Below are positions 27,247-36,194 of a DNA stretch of 64,000 nt, one piece after another (within the stretch, counting starts at the first letter, position 1; every line of letters begins with the position of its first letter). Made by a program: the position numbers and the translations under genes. The stretch covers positions 62,001 to 126,000 of the forward strand of contig JADLHG010000041.1 of NCBI GenBank assembly GCA_020848905.1, written 5' to 3'. Under the pieces are notes generated by a model. The model did not search any database and was not told the origin of the DNA. It saw only the letters and a program-made list of their open reading frames with translations. The DNA is from Deltaproteobacteria bacterium (GTDB taxonomy: Bacteria; Myxococcota_A; Polyangia; GCA-2747355; JADLHG01).

Positions 27247-29973
27247 ATGCGTCGATTCCTCCGCTTCGCCCTGCTCGCCCTGGTGGGTTCGAGCTGCGCC
27301 GACTCCGTCATCCCCTACGTGCCGCCGATCGAAGACCTCCCGCGCCCGAGCGAGGTGAAGAGCTGCACGGCCGCGCCGGCCGACCGTCCCGAGGCGCTCG
27401 CGGACTGCGGCGTGGGGGGCGGCGTCTTCGGCTTCTGGCGCCTCGACGACGCCGGGCTCCCGGCCTACGAGTACACGCTGGACCACCTCACCGACGCGCG
27501 GGCCCGGTATCGCCACTCGCAGTCCGACGACCGACGCGACCACCTGCACCAGCTCGGCAACGACCGCGTCAACGGCGTGGCGACCAACGACGGGCAGGTG
27601 ATACTCGCGAGCCAGGAGCGCGGGGTGACGCTCCACAACCGCATCGACGCGGCGGCGGGCAACCACGGCGGCGGCTTCAGCGTGATCGGCGAGCAAGGGC
27701 GCGCGTGGAACACGGCCTACCGCTACCGGCCCGCCGGGGCGCAGGCGCGTCGCACCTTCGGCATGGGCTACGTGGAATACGTCACGCAGCACGAGGGGGT
27801 GCGGGTCACGCGGCGTGTGGTGGCGCCGCCGGGCGACGATCCGCTCCTCGTCGACGAGGTGGTCGTGGAGAACCTGAGCGCCACGATGCGGCACCTCCGT
27901 CACTACGAGGTCTGGGATGCGAACCGCCACCAGCTGAAGTTCCAGCAGCTGCGCACGGGCCCTCTGGCGGCGCCGGGAGACGCGAGCCGCAACGCGCTCA
28001 ACACGCCGTTCGACCAGCGGGTCACGCTCGAGACAGGGGTGCTGATGGCCGAGTACCTGCTGCGGCCGGGCGAGGAGCGACCGCCCCCTGGCGAGGTCTC
28101 CTCCACGAACCACTATCCGCAGCCCATCTTCCTCGCGTCGCTCGGCGAGGCCCCCGTGCAGGTCTACACCGATCAGAAGGCCTTCTACGGCAAAGGGGGG
28201 CCGGCGAGCCCCGACGGCGCGTCGCTCGACCGCCAGGGCGAGATCCTGCCGCTGCATCCGGCGTGGGGACAGCCGACCTCGCTCGTGATGCGGCACGACC
28301 TCGCGCTCGGGCCGCGCGAGTCGCGAAAGCTCCGCTTCGCCTTCGGCTACCTCCCGGGGGGCAAGGACCTGAAGGTGCTCGACCGCCACCGGGACCCGAA
28401 GGTCGATCCGCTCACCGCCGTGCAACTCCACTGGAAGCAGCAGGTGGCCTATTTCGCCTCGCCGGAGGCCCCGGAGCTCTCGCGCGAGATTCCGTGGCAC
28501 GCCTACTACCTGCTCTCCTCCACCCTGACCCTCGACTACTTCCAGACCCTCATGACGCCGCAGGGCTCGGCCTATCTCTACCTGCACGGGCTGGACGGCG
28601 CGCCGCGCGACCAGGCGCTCTTCGCGCTGCCCCTCGTCTACCTGCGTCCCGAGCTGGCGCGCGGCAACCTGCGGCTGATCATGGGCATGACCAAGGCCGC
28701 CGACGGTGCGATCAGCTACGCCTACCACGGACACGGCGTCCTCGAGCACGCAGTGGCGCACCGCTATCCGTCGGATCTGGATCTCTTCTTCATGCTGGCG
28801 ATGTCCGAGTACCTGGCCGCCACCGGGGACCGCGCCTTTCTCGCCGAGGAGGTGCGGTTCCACCCGCGGGAGGCGGCGCCGGCGCCGGGGGCGGCGGGGT
28901 ACACGGTGCTCGACCACGTCCGCGCCGCGGTGGAGCACCTCATCACCGTGGTAGGGCGCGGGCAGCACGGACTTATTCGCGTGGGGGACGGGGACTGGTC
29001 GGACGGCGTGGTCTGGCAGGACGAGACGAAGTTCGACACGGCCAGCACGATCCAGCACGGCGAGTCGGTGCCCAACACCCAGATGGCGCTCTACGTGCTG
29101 CCGCGACTGGCCACGCTCATCGAACGGGAGGACGCGGCCCTCGCGACGCGGATGCGGCGCTACGCCGAGGAGCTCGAGGCCCCCGCGCGCGCCGAGTTCC
29201 AGGGGGAGTGGTTCGCGCGCGCCTGGCTGCGGGACCGAGAGGACCAGCCCGTGCACCTCGGTACGGGGAGCGTGGACCTCGAGGCGCAGCCGTGGGGCCT
29301 CTTGTCCGGGCTCCTCTCCGCGGAGCAGGAACAGAAGGTCCTCGACCGCGTCTACGGGGACCTGGATCAGAAGTCGCCGCTCGGCCCGCCGCTCACCGCC
29401 GGGGGACAGGTCTGGCCGGGGGTCTCGCAGCTCATGACCTGGGCCTACACCAAGCGCGAGGCGCAGCGGGCGTGGCAGTCGCTCGTGCGGCAGTCCTATG
29501 CGACCAAGGCCCGGACCTATCCCGAGGTCTGGTTCGGCATCTGGTCGGGTCCCGACGGCACCTGGTCCAAGTCGGGTCAGGCGTGGACCAGCGTCGCGAC
29601 ACCGATGACCGATTGGCCCGTGATGAACATGAACCCCGACGCGATGTACCTTTTCGGCACGCTGCGCGTGGCGGGGGTGGAGCCCTACGGCCGAGGTCTG
29701 CGCATCCAGCCCACGGGCGTGCCCGCGCAGCTCACGCTCGACACGAAGCTCTTGCGCCTGGCCACGCGCGGGGGGGAGACGATCGGAGAGTACCGCGCGC
29801 AGAACGGCGGCGAGCTCGTGCTCACCCTGGCTGCGCCGCGCGGGCAGAAGGTCGTCGAGGCGCTCGTGGCCGGCAAGCGCGTCGAGGTGCCCGCGGGGGG
29901 CGCGGACCAGGTCGAGGCCTCGCTCGCGTTTGCGGCCGGGCAGAAGGTGTCGTTCGCGTTCCGCTGGAAGTAG
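27247..29973 (+). CDS. Exported GH94/GH36-superfamily glycoside phosphorylase-like protein
   Basis: 908 residues from the ATG at 27247. A basic, hydrophobic N-terminus ends in a Cys (FALLALVGSSCADS), a plausible lipoprotein signal though the lipobox is weak. The body follows the cyclic-glucan/chitobiose phosphorylase plan: a beta-sandwich (VEYVTQHEGVRVTRRVV and so on) and an (alpha/alpha)6 barrel with GLIRVGDGDWSDGVVW; the Asp of DWSDG (about residue 583) corresponds to the general acid of GH94 DWNDG. WPVMNMNPDAM follows. Known GH94 phosphorylases are cytoplasmic, so an exported one is odd; it could be hydrolytic. No glycosyltransferase 84 domain is present. Confidence 0.78.
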   Translation: MRRFLRFALLALVGSSCADSVIPYVPPIEDLPRPSEVKSCTAAPADRPEALADCGVGGGVFGFWRLDDAGLPAYEYTLDHLTDARARYRHSQSDDRRDHLHQLGNDRVNGVATNDGQVILASQERGVTLHNRIDAAAGNHGGGFSVIGEQGRAWNTAYRYRPAGAQARRTFGMGYVEYVTQHEGVRVTRRVVAPPGDDPLLVDEVVVENLSATMRHLRHYEVWDANRHQLKFQQLRTGPLAAPGDASRNALNTPFDQRVTLETGVLMAEYLLRPGEERPPPGEVSSTNHYPQPIFLASLGEAPVQVYTDQKAFYGKGGPASPDGASLDRQGEILPLHPAWGQPTSLVMRHDLALGPRESRKLRFAFGYLPGGKDLKVLDRHRDPKVDPLTAVQLHWKQQVAYFASPEAPELSREIPWHAYYLLSSTLTLDYFQTLMTPQGSAYLYLHGLDGAPRDQALFALPLVYLRPELARGNLRLIMGMTKAADGAISYAYHGHGVLEHAVAHRYPSDLDLFFMLAMSEYLAATGDRAFLAEEVRFHPREAAPAPGAAGYTVLDHVRAAVEHLITVVGRGQHGLIRVGDGDWSDGVVWQDETKFDTASTIQHGESVPNTQMALYVLPRLATLIEREDAALATRMRRYAEELEAPARAEFQGEWFARAWLRDREDQPVHLGTGSVDLEAQPWGLLSGLLSAEQEQKVLDRVYGDLDQKSPLGPPLTAGGQVWPGVSQLMTWAYTKREAQRAWQSLVRQSYATKARTYPEVWFGIWSGPDGTWSKSGQAWTSVATPMTDWPVMNMNPDAMYLFGTLRVAGVEPYGRGLRIQPTGVPAQLTLDTKLLRLATRGGETIGEYRAQNGGELVLTLAAPRGQKVVEALVAGKRVEVPAGGADQVEASLAFAAGQKVSFAFRWK

Positions 29974-30012
29974 GCGTTCGGGGGGGGGAGCCCGGGGGGG
30001 CCGGCGTGCCGG

Positions 30013-31074
30013 CTACGCGACGGTGACGTCCTTGCAGAGGTAGACGTCCTGGATGGCCTGGAGGAGCTCGACGCCCTCCTTCATGGGCCGCTGGAAGGCC
30101 TTGCGCCCGGAGATGAGCCCCGCGCCGCCGCCGCGCTTGTTCACCACCGCCGTGCGCACGGCCTCGGCCAGGTCCCCCTCGCCGCTCGAGGCGCCGCCCG
30201 AGTTGATGAGCGGGCAGCGGCCCATGTAGCAGTTCGCGGCCTGCCAGCGCACGAGGTCCACCGGGTGCTCGGTGCAGAGCTTGTCGTAGACCAGCTTGTG
30301 CGTCTTGCCGAACTTGAGCGCGTTGTAGCCGCCGTTATGGGTGGGCAGCTTCTGCTTGATGATGTCGGCCTGGATCGTCACGCCCAGGTGGTTCGCCTGC
30401 CCGGTCAGGTCGGCCGCCGTGTGGTGGTCCACGCCGTCCTTGGTGAAGGCCGAGTTGCGCAGGTAGCACCAGAGAATCGTGCCGAGCCCGAGCTCGTGCG
30501 CGTGGTGGAAGGCCTCCGAGATCTCGACGATCTCTCGCCCCGCGTCGTCGGAGCCGAAGTAGATCGTGGCGCCGACGCACGCGGCCCCCATGTTCCAGGC
30601 CTGCTCGACCTGCGCGAAGAGGATCTGCTCGTGCTTGTTAGGGTAGGTGAGCAGCTCGTTGTGATTGATCTTCACGATGAAGGGGATCTTGTGCGCGTAC
30701 TTGCGCGACACGAGGCCGAGCACGCCGAGGGTGGAGGCCACGCCGTTGCACCCGCCTTCGATGGCGAGCTTCACGATGTTCTCCGGGTCCATGTAGGCCG
30801 GATTCGGCGCGAAGGAGGCCGCGGCCGAGTGCTCGATCCCCTGGTCGATGGGGAGGATGGAGACGAAGCCCGTGCCGCCGAGCCGTCCCCCGGCGTAGAG
30901 GCGCTGCAGGCTGACCAGCACCTGCCCGTTGCGATCCGACGGCCCGAACATCTCGTCGAGGTGGGTCGGCCCCGGCAGGTGAAGCTGCTCCTTGGGGATC
31001 CCCTTGCACACGTGCGTCAGCAAGCTGTCCGACTCCTTGCCGAGCAGCTCGGTGATTCGTCCGATGTTCATCAT
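30013..31074 (-). CDS. fbaB: Class I fructose-bisphosphate aldolase (archaeal/DhnA type)
   Basis: 353 residues; ATG at 31074 or the adjacent ATG at 31071, with GGAGGAG directly upstream. The N-terminal [12 protein letters not shown] and the block [20 protein letters not shown] are typical of this family. [13 protein letters not shown] holds a Lys in the expected region of the Schiff base fold, and [13 protein letters not shown] is the phosphate-binding loop. It cleaves fructose-1,6-bisphosphate to DHAP and glyceraldehyde-3-phosphate in the cytoplasm. A much longer in-frame reading to 32115 runs through the CHAT gene and is rejected. Divergent from the CHAT gene. Confidence 0.95.
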   Translation of the reverse strand: MMNIGRITELLGKESDSLLTHVCKGIPKEQLHLPGPTHLDEMFGPSDRNGQVLVSLQRLYAGGRLGGTGFVSILPIDQGIEHSAAASFAPNPAYMDPENIVKLAIEGGCNGVASTLGVLGLVSRKYAHKIPFIVKINHNELLTYPNKHEQILFAQVEQAWNMGAACVGATIYFGSDDAGREIVEISEAFHHAHELGLGTILWCYLRNSAFTKDGVDHHTAADLTGQANHLGVTIQADIIKQKLPTHNGGYNALKFGKTHKLVYDKLCTEHPVDLVRWQAANCYMGRCPLINSGGASSGEGDLAEAVRTAVVNKRGGGAGLISGRKAFQRPMKEGVELLQAIQDVYLCKDVTVA

Positions 31075-31130
31075 CTTCTCCTCCCGCGGTGGCGTGAACC
31101 CGGGCGTTTTTACACCCCGCTGCCCCGGGA

Positions 31131-31160
31131 GGCAAGGCGAGGCAAGGCGAGGGAAGGCGA
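31131..31160. repeat. Three tandem copies of a 10-base unit
   Basis: The unit ggcaaggcga occurs twice exactly and a third time with one change (gggaaggcga), in the spacer between the divergent aldolase and CHAT genes. It lies 34 bases upstream of the CHAT GTG. It may be a slippage product or a binding site; no promoter could be defined around it. Confidence 0.6.
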
Positions 31161-31193
31161 GTCGCTGTGCGGCGAGCGCGGTACACTGCCCCG

Positions 31194-32492
31194 GTGACTT
31201 CGCTTCGTGTCGTTTCTCGCCGGGTCGTCGGGCTGGCGTTCGTGCCCGTGCTCGCGCTGGCGCTGGCCGGCGCCGGGTGCCGTCGAGATCCGGGAGCGGC
31301 ACCTTCACCGACGGGCGACCGACAGCTGGACGCGCGCTTCGCGTTCGCGCGGGAGCGTGACCCGGCGCTCGCGCTTCGTCTCGGGGAGGCGCTGAAGTGC
31401 CGCGCTGTCGGAGCGGCCCTCGCCGCGGCGGGCTTTCGCGGGGAGGCGCTCGCGGCGCTGCGGGAGGGGAGGGTGCCGTCGCTGCCCGCGCTCCGGCCGG
31501 AGGAGGCGCTGCTCTCGCTCGTCGTGCGGGGGGGCGAGCTGCATCGCTTTCTCCTGGTGAAGGGCAAGGTGCGGGCGCTGCCGGCGCGGCCGCTGGCCCG
31601 GATCGAGGCGGCCGTGATCGGGGCGCGGGACGAGCTCGAGCTCGGCGAGGCGGAGCGGCCCGAGGAGCTCTTCCGCCGGCTGCGGGCGCTCGACCGCGAG
31701 CTGCTCGAGGACGCGACGCCCGTTCTCGAGGGGGTGACGCAGCTCGTGGTGCTCCCCGACGGGCTATTGCGCGCGGTGCCCTTTCACGCGCTCGTGCAGA
31801 CGCTCGCGCCGCTCCGCTTCGTGGTGGAGGAGCGAGCCGTATCGCAGGCGCCGTGCCTCGGCCTGCTGCGTCCGGCGGCTGGGCTCCGGCAGAGCGCGAT
31901 CGCGCTGCTGCCGCGCTATCGCGGGGCGACGGAGGAGTTCCCGCTCGAGGGCGCGCGGGACGAGCTGGCGTCGATCGAGAGGGCCGGGTTTCGCCTCCAG
32001 CGCGTCGAGGGCGAGAACGCGACGGCCGAGCGGTTCGAGCGGGCCCTCGGTGCGCCCGGCGGGCTCGTGCACTTCGCGGGGCACGGGCTGCCGGGCTTCG
32101 AGGCGGGGCGGGCACCGGAGCTCGTCTTCGCGGGGGGCGGTCGGGCGGTGAGCGTGGCCAGCCTGGGTGCGCAGCCCGGGGCGGCGGCGGTGGCGGTGCT
32201 CGGGGCCTGCGCCGCAGCCTACCCGGCGCGCTTTCGCGACGGCGTGCGGCGCGTGCCGAGCACCAGCCTGGTCGAGGGGCTCCTCGCGGGGGGGACGCGG
32301 GCCGTGCTCGCGGCCTCCTGGACAGTCAAGGATCGTTTCTCCGCGCGGCTCCTGGCCGGTTTCTACCGCGACCTCCCGCGGGTCGGCGCGGGACGCGCGC
32401 TCGCGGCCGCGCAGCGGGAGTGGCGCCGGCGCCTCGTGCCGCCGCACCCGCGGTACTGGGGGGCCTACGCGCTCTACGGGGCGTGGCGATAG
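31194..32492 (+). CDS. CHAT-domain (caspase-like) lipoprotein
   Basis: 432 residues from a GTG at 31194; another GTG at 31167 is possible. A signal ends [13 protein letters not shown], giving a lipobox AGAGC. The N-terminal half is helical and Glu-rich. The C-terminal half has the CHAT peptidase core: [16 protein letters not shown], the catalytic His in [11 protein letters not shown] (about residue 297) and the catalytic Cys in [15 protein letters not shown] (about 339), then [20 protein letters not shown] and an AYALYGAWR end. CHAT domains are usually cytoplasmic and act with TPR proteins; a lipid-anchored version is unusual. Next on the same strand is the FHA/sigma-54 activator. Confidence 0.85.
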   Translation: MTSLRVVSRRVVGLAFVPVLALALAGAGCRRDPGAAPSPTGDRQLDARFAFARERDPALALRLGEALKCRAVGAALAAAGFRGEALAALREGRVPSLPALRPEEALLSLVVRGGELHRFLLVKGKVRALPARPLARIEAAVIGARDELELGEAERPEELFRRLRALDRELLEDATPVLEGVTQLVVLPDGLLRAVPFHALVQTLAPLRFVVEERAVSQAPCLGLLRPAAGLRQSAIALLPRYRGATEEFPLEGARDELASIERAGFRLQRVEGENATAERFERALGAPGGLVHFAGHGLPGFEAGRAPELVFAGGGRAVSVASLGAQPGAAAVAVLGACAAAYPARFRDGVRRVPSTSLVEGLLAGGTRAVLAASWTVKDRFSARLLAGFYRDLPRVGAGRALAAAQREWRRRLVPPHPRYWGAYALYGAWR

Positions 32493-32570
32493 GCGTTCGC
32501 CGCGCGGACCCGCGCCGGGCGGCGGACCCGCGCCTTGAGCGCTGCTCACCGGCGATGGTAGCGTGACGGA

Positions 32571-33995
32571 ATGGGCCGGACGGATCGCAGCACGCTGGTC
32601 ACCACCGGCAACACCTCGAGCCGGACGCAGGCCCGGCTGCTGACCGTGATCCTCTTGTACGACGACCTCCTCGCCGACGTGGCGCAGACCGTGCGGCTCT
32701 TCCCGCGCACCAGCCTGCGAATCGGTCGCGCCGAGGAGGGGGTTGCAGCCGTTTCCGACGGGGAGGATCGGCTGGCGCTGGCGGACGGTCGCACCTCGGC
32801 CAGCCACGCCACGATCCGCAGCGAGCCCACCTTCTCGGTGCTGATCGACGAGAAGAGCCGCAACGGGACCTTTCTGAACGGGATGCGGCTCGAGAGCGAG
32901 CGGCCGCTCTCCGACGGTGACCTGCTCGAGCTCGGACACACGCTGCTCTGTTTCCGCGTGGTCGACGAGGCGCAGGCCGACCGCGTGCTGGCTGGCCGGC
33001 CGTGTCTCCTCGGTCCCACGCGCACGCACTCTCCCGAGGTGGCGGCGCTCTCGGCGGAGCTGGATCGCGTCGCGCCCACGGGGCAGTCGGTGCTCATCCT
33101 CGGCGAGACCGGCACGGGCAAGGAGGTCGTCGCGCAGGAGGTGCACGCGCGGAGCGGCCGGCGGGGGGCGCTGCGCGCGATCGACTGCGGGGCGATCCCC
33201 GACCCGCTCTTCGAGTCCACCTTCTTCGGTCACCGGCGTAACGCCTTCACCGGCGCCGAGACGCGCACGGGCGAGCTCGCGCTCTCCGACGGCGGCACCC
33301 TCTTTCTCGACGAGGTGGCCAACCTGAGCCCCGAGGCGCAGGCCAAGCTCTTGCGCGTGCTCGAGGAGCGCAAGGTGACGCCGCTCGGCGGCACGGAGAG
33401 CCTGCCTTTGGACCTCCGCGTGGTGGCAGCCACGAATCGGGACCTCTACCAGCCGGGCACCGGCTTTCGCGCGGACCTCCTGCAGCGCGTGGCGGGCTAC
33501 GTGGCGAAGCTCCCTCCTCTCGCGCGACGGCGCGAGGACCTGGGGCTGCTCGCGGCGCACCTCTTGCGACAGGTGGGAGTCACCCGGGCCGCGATCCGCT
33601 CCGCCGCCGGCCGCGCGCTCTTCGGGGGACCGCTGCCGGGCAACATCCGGCAGCTACGCGAGGCGCTGCGCACCGCGGCGGCCCTCGCGGGCGACGGCCC
33701 GATCGAGCTCGAGCACCTGCCCCCCCTCGGCCCGTCGAGCGGCGCCGACACGAGGTACGGGGACGAGACGCGGCCATCGGAGTCGCCCGAGCCGCCCGAG
33801 CTGGCCAACCGGCAGAAGGTCACCGCCCCCGGCGGCGTGCCCGTCCCCGACGCGGCGAGCATCGAGCAGGCGCTCGAGGCCGCGGGCGGAAACATGGTCC
33901 AGGCCGCGCGCCAGCTCGGCACCAGCCCGCGCCAGCTCTACCGCTGGGTGGAGCGGCTCCAGATCAGCCTCGAGCGCTTCCGCGGCGGTGCCTGA
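32571..33995 (+). CDS. FHA-domain sigma-54-dependent transcriptional activator
   Basis: 474 residues. The FHA domain (about 45-120) has LRIGRAEE, SASHATI and SRNGTFLNG. The AAA+ domain (about 140-370) has Walker A GETGTGKE, the sigma-54 contact loop reading NAFTGA (Asn 224 in place of the first Gly of GAFTGA), Walker B GGTLFLDEVANL and the R-finger region LRVVAATNRDL. A Fis-type helix-turn-helix (NMVQAARQLGTSPRQLYRW) ends the protein. It should read phosphothreonine signals and activate sigma-54 promoters; a likely target lies 120 bases downstream of its stop (34117-34132). Confidence 0.93.
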   Translation: MGRTDRSTLVTTGNTSSRTQARLLTVILLYDDLLADVAQTVRLFPRTSLRIGRAEEGVAAVSDGEDRLALADGRTSASHATIRSEPTFSVLIDEKSRNGTFLNGMRLESERPLSDGDLLELGHTLLCFRVVDEAQADRVLAGRPCLLGPTRTHSPEVAALSAELDRVAPTGQSVLILGETGTGKEVVAQEVHARSGRRGALRAIDCGAIPDPLFESTFFGHRRNAFTGAETRTGELALSDGGTLFLDEVANLSPEAQAKLLRVLEERKVTPLGGTESLPLDLRVVAATNRDLYQPGTGFRADLLQRVAGYVAKLPPLARRREDLGLLAAHLLRQVGVTRAAIRSAAGRALFGGPLPGNIRQLREALRTAAALAGDGPIELEHLPPLGPSSGADTRYGDETRPSESPEPPELANRQKVTAPGGVPVPDAASIEQALEAAGGNMVQAARQLGTSPRQLYRWVERLQISLERFRGGA

Positions 33996-34005
33996 GCGCC
34001 AGACC

Positions 34006-34060
34006 CTGACCGTCAGACTCTGACAGCCCTCTGACAGGGCCGCGTCGGGCCCCTGTCAGA
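34006..34060. promoter_or_regulatory. Cluster of CTGAC/GTCAG elements, putative enhancer (UAS)
   Basis: Five CTGAC or GTCAG elements lie in 55 bases: a CTGACCGTCAG dyad at 34006-34016, TCTGACAG at 34019-34026 and at 34030-34037, and CTGTCAGA at 34053-34060. The last two form a 10-base perfect inverted repeat (34030-34039 with 34051-34060). They sit 57-111 bases upstream of the -24/-12 element, the usual distance for sigma-54 enhancer sites. An intrinsic terminator for the upstream gene is an alternative, but no T-tract follows. Confidence 0.55.
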
Positions 34061-34116
34061 CCCCCGCCCATCACGCAACCCCGTTGAATTCCAGGGCCGG
34101 TAGGCCGATCCCGGCC

Positions 34117-34132
34117 TGGCGCGTGCCGTGCA
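34117..34132 (+). promoter_or_regulatory. Candidate sigma-54 (-24/-12) promoter for the metalloprotease gene
   Basis: TGGCGCGTGCCGTGCA matches the TGGCACG-N4-TTGCW consensus at all positions but two, with GG and GC at exactly the required spacing. Transcription would start near 34143, leaving a leader of about 20 bases with GGAGG before the ATG at 34164. The activator gene sits immediately upstream. Confidence 0.6.
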
Positions 34133-34163
34133 TTCGTCACCTTCGTCATCGACGGAGGACCGC

Positions 34164-36194
34164 ATGAGACGAACGAAGCTGACAGCCCTGACCCTGGTGA
34201 TCCTCGCCGGCTGCGAGGGCCTCGCGCCGGAGGTGGACCTCTCGGAGGCGCATAGCCAGACCCGGCCCCTGACGGTGCCGCAGTTCTGCCCGGTCTACCC
34301 GGTCTGCGCGCCGCACCCGCAGTTCAGCTGGCTGCCCGACCTCAACAACTGCTCCTTCCGCCAGGTCTGCTCGTGCCAGACGCTCTTTGTCTGCGACAGC
34401 CTCACGCCGCCCACGAACTGCGCGCTGCGGGAGGTCTGCCCGCCGGCCATCGAGTCCACCTGGAACGCGACGCAGAAGCTGGACCTCTCGTACTGCATCT
34501 CGCGCGACTTCTCGGGGAGCGAGCGCTCCCGCATCATCGACGCCATGGGCCACGCCCGCCGCGCCTGGGAGCGGGCCGCGAACGTGCGTTTCATTCACCG
34601 CGACGACCTGGACGGCGGCAACTGCACGGGGACTACCTCGCAGGTGCTCTTCGACATCCGCCCCGAGATGGACACCAGCGTGAACTTCTCCGCGCAGGCC
34701 TTCTACCCCATCGACCCCCGACCCGCGCGCAACGTGAAGATCCGCATCGACTACGTGCGCGACCAGGACACGAACGGGGACGGCATGAACGACCTCTTCT
34801 TCGACAGCTCCACCTGGCTCAAGCTGCGCCTCGCCTCGGTGCTGACCCACGAGATGGGCCACGTCCTCGGCTTCATGCACGAGCACCCGCGCTTCGACCA
34901 GTCGGGCAAGGGCACGACCTGCACCGAGGACGCGATCTTCCGTCACCGCGACCTGACCAGCGCCGACCCGATCTCGATCATGCAGTACTCGAGCTGCGGC
35001 GGCGGCAGCTCGCTCTCCGGCCAGGTGGTCACCCCGCGCGACGCGCAGGGGGCGCGCATGATCTACGGCGACGCCCACCGCATCTCCGAGATCGCGCTGC
35101 GCACGAGCGACGGCTGCTTCCTCGGCGCCAAGGACCAGGGAGGTCAGGGGATGGTCGCCTCGGCCACCCTCGGCGCGGACCAGACCTTCGAGCTGATCGA
35201 GCTCGGCGGCGGGCAGGTAGCCTTGCGCGCCCGCCACGGACACTTCGTCTCCGCCGAGAACGACGGGGTCACGCTGAACGCGAACCGCCACTACCTGCAG
35301 AGCTGGGAGACCTTCACCCTGACCCAGGTCCTCGGCGGGACGGTCGCTTTCTTCGGCACCGCGCACGGCAAGCGCATCGTGGGGAGCTGCGGCGGTGTGG
35401 GCCAGGGGAACGGCACCCTCCAGAGCTATCTCACGATCGTGCCTCTCGACGCCCGTCCCGTTGCGCTGCGCCAGTCCGACGGCCGGCACCTCTCCGTTCC
35501 GCGCAACGGCGACCTCGTCGGCATTGGGCCGCGCATCTTCCGCGACGAGGTGCTCTACCGCGTGGACCTCGGGAGCAACAAGCTCGCCCTGCGCACGGCG
35601 GATGGCCGCTTCGGGCAGGTCTCCTCGAGCTGGTTCTACCGCTTCGACACCACGACCCTCGACCCGGCCACCGCGCTGACCCAGGTCACCTACAGCGGCT
35701 GGCAGCAGCTGGCCTTCCGCACGAGCGACGGCCGGAATCTGACGTGGACCAGCAGCGGCACGCTCGCTCCGGGATACGCCGCCCCGACGGTCTTCACGCA
35801 GCTCGAGCTCAAGGGCGAGCCCGTGGTGCTGCGCACGGCCGACAGCCGGTTCATCTGGCAGGCCCTCTCGGGCGGTGGCTACGACGTGCAGGCCGTCTCG
35901 GCGCGTCCGGTGGGCGGCTGGGAGACCTTCCGCCGGGTCTGGCTCACCCCGACCACGATGGCGCTCCGCGCCGACAACGGGCAGTACGTCAACGTGATCG
36001 GCGACCGCCGCCTCTTCGCCACGACGGATTGGATCGACGCGCAGAACACCTTCACTCCGAGCGCGCAGAACGGCGCCACCTGCTTCACCTGGTTCGGCAT
36101 CTACGTCGCGGCCGAGGGGGGCGGCGGCCGCGAGCTCGTGGCCAACCGCGGCGGCTGCTACGCCTGGGAGAGCTTCCAGGTGCAGGCGCTGTAA
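34164..36194 (+). CDS. Astacin-like (M12-type) metalloprotease lipoprotein with fascin-like repeats
   Basis: 676 residues from the ATG at 34164, with GGAGG upstream; lipobox LAGC at about residues 13-16. After a Cys-rich segment (about 30-100), the protease domain carries HEMGHVLGFMHEHPR with zinc ligands H229, H233 and H239, and a Met-turn in SIMQYSS (Met 273). From about 310 on, seven copies of a strand motif of the form ALRTxDGRxL (for example ALRTSDGCFLG, ALRARHGHFVS, ALRQSDGRHLS, VLRTADSRFIW) indicate beta-trefoil/fascin-like domains, probably for binding a polymer or surface. Probably secreted to the surface; expression is likely sigma-54 controlled. Confidence 0.9.
   Translation: MRRTKLTALTLVILAGCEGLAPEVDLSEAHSQTRPLTVPQFCPVYPVCAPHPQFSWLPDLNNCSFRQVCSCQTLFVCDSLTPPTNCALREVCPPAIESTWNATQKLDLSYCISRDFSGSERSRIIDAMGHARRAWERAANVRFIHRDDLDGGNCTGTTSQVLFDIRPEMDTSVNFSAQAFYPIDPRPARNVKIRIDYVRDQDTNGDGMNDLFFDSSTWLKLRLASVLTHEMGHVLGFMHEHPRFDQSGKGTTCTEDAIFRHRDLTSADPISIMQYSSCGGGSSLSGQVVTPRDAQGARMIYGDAHRISEIALRTSDGCFLGAKDQGGQGMVASATLGADQTFELIELGGGQVALRARHGHFVSAENDGVTLNANRHYLQSWETFTLTQVLGGTVAFFGTAHGKRIVGSCGGVGQGNGTLQSYLTIVPLDARPVALRQSDGRHLSVPRNGDLVGIGPRIFRDEVLYRVDLGSNKLALRTADGRFGQVSSSWFYRFDTTTLDPATALTQVTYSGWQQLAFRTSDGRNLTWTSSGTLAPGYAAPTVFTQLELKGEPVVLRTADSRFIWQALSGGGYDVQAVSARPVGGWETFRRVWLTPTTMALRADNGQYVNVIGDRRLFATTDWIDAQNTFTPSAQNGATCFTWFGIYVAAEGGGGRELVANRGGCYAWESFQVQAL

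Noticed and set aside
26719-29256. 845-codon minus-strand frame opposite the GH94-like gene
   Set aside because: Low-complexity Arg/His/Leu composition typical of antisense frames; the plus strand carries the GH94 motifs.
31131-31160. Three 10-base tandem units as a CRISPR or origin iteron
   Set aside because: Too short, no spacers and no cas or rep genes nearby.
31075-32115. Extension of the aldolase frame into the CHAT gene
   Set aside because: The aldolase has a strong RBS and family N-terminus at 31074; the extension is Arg/Pro/Ala-rich antisense to CHAT.
34030-34060. Inverted repeat as an intrinsic terminator of the activator gene
   Set aside because: No T-tract follows either arm, and its element recurs upstream, so an enhancer role is preferred; a terminator role is not excluded.
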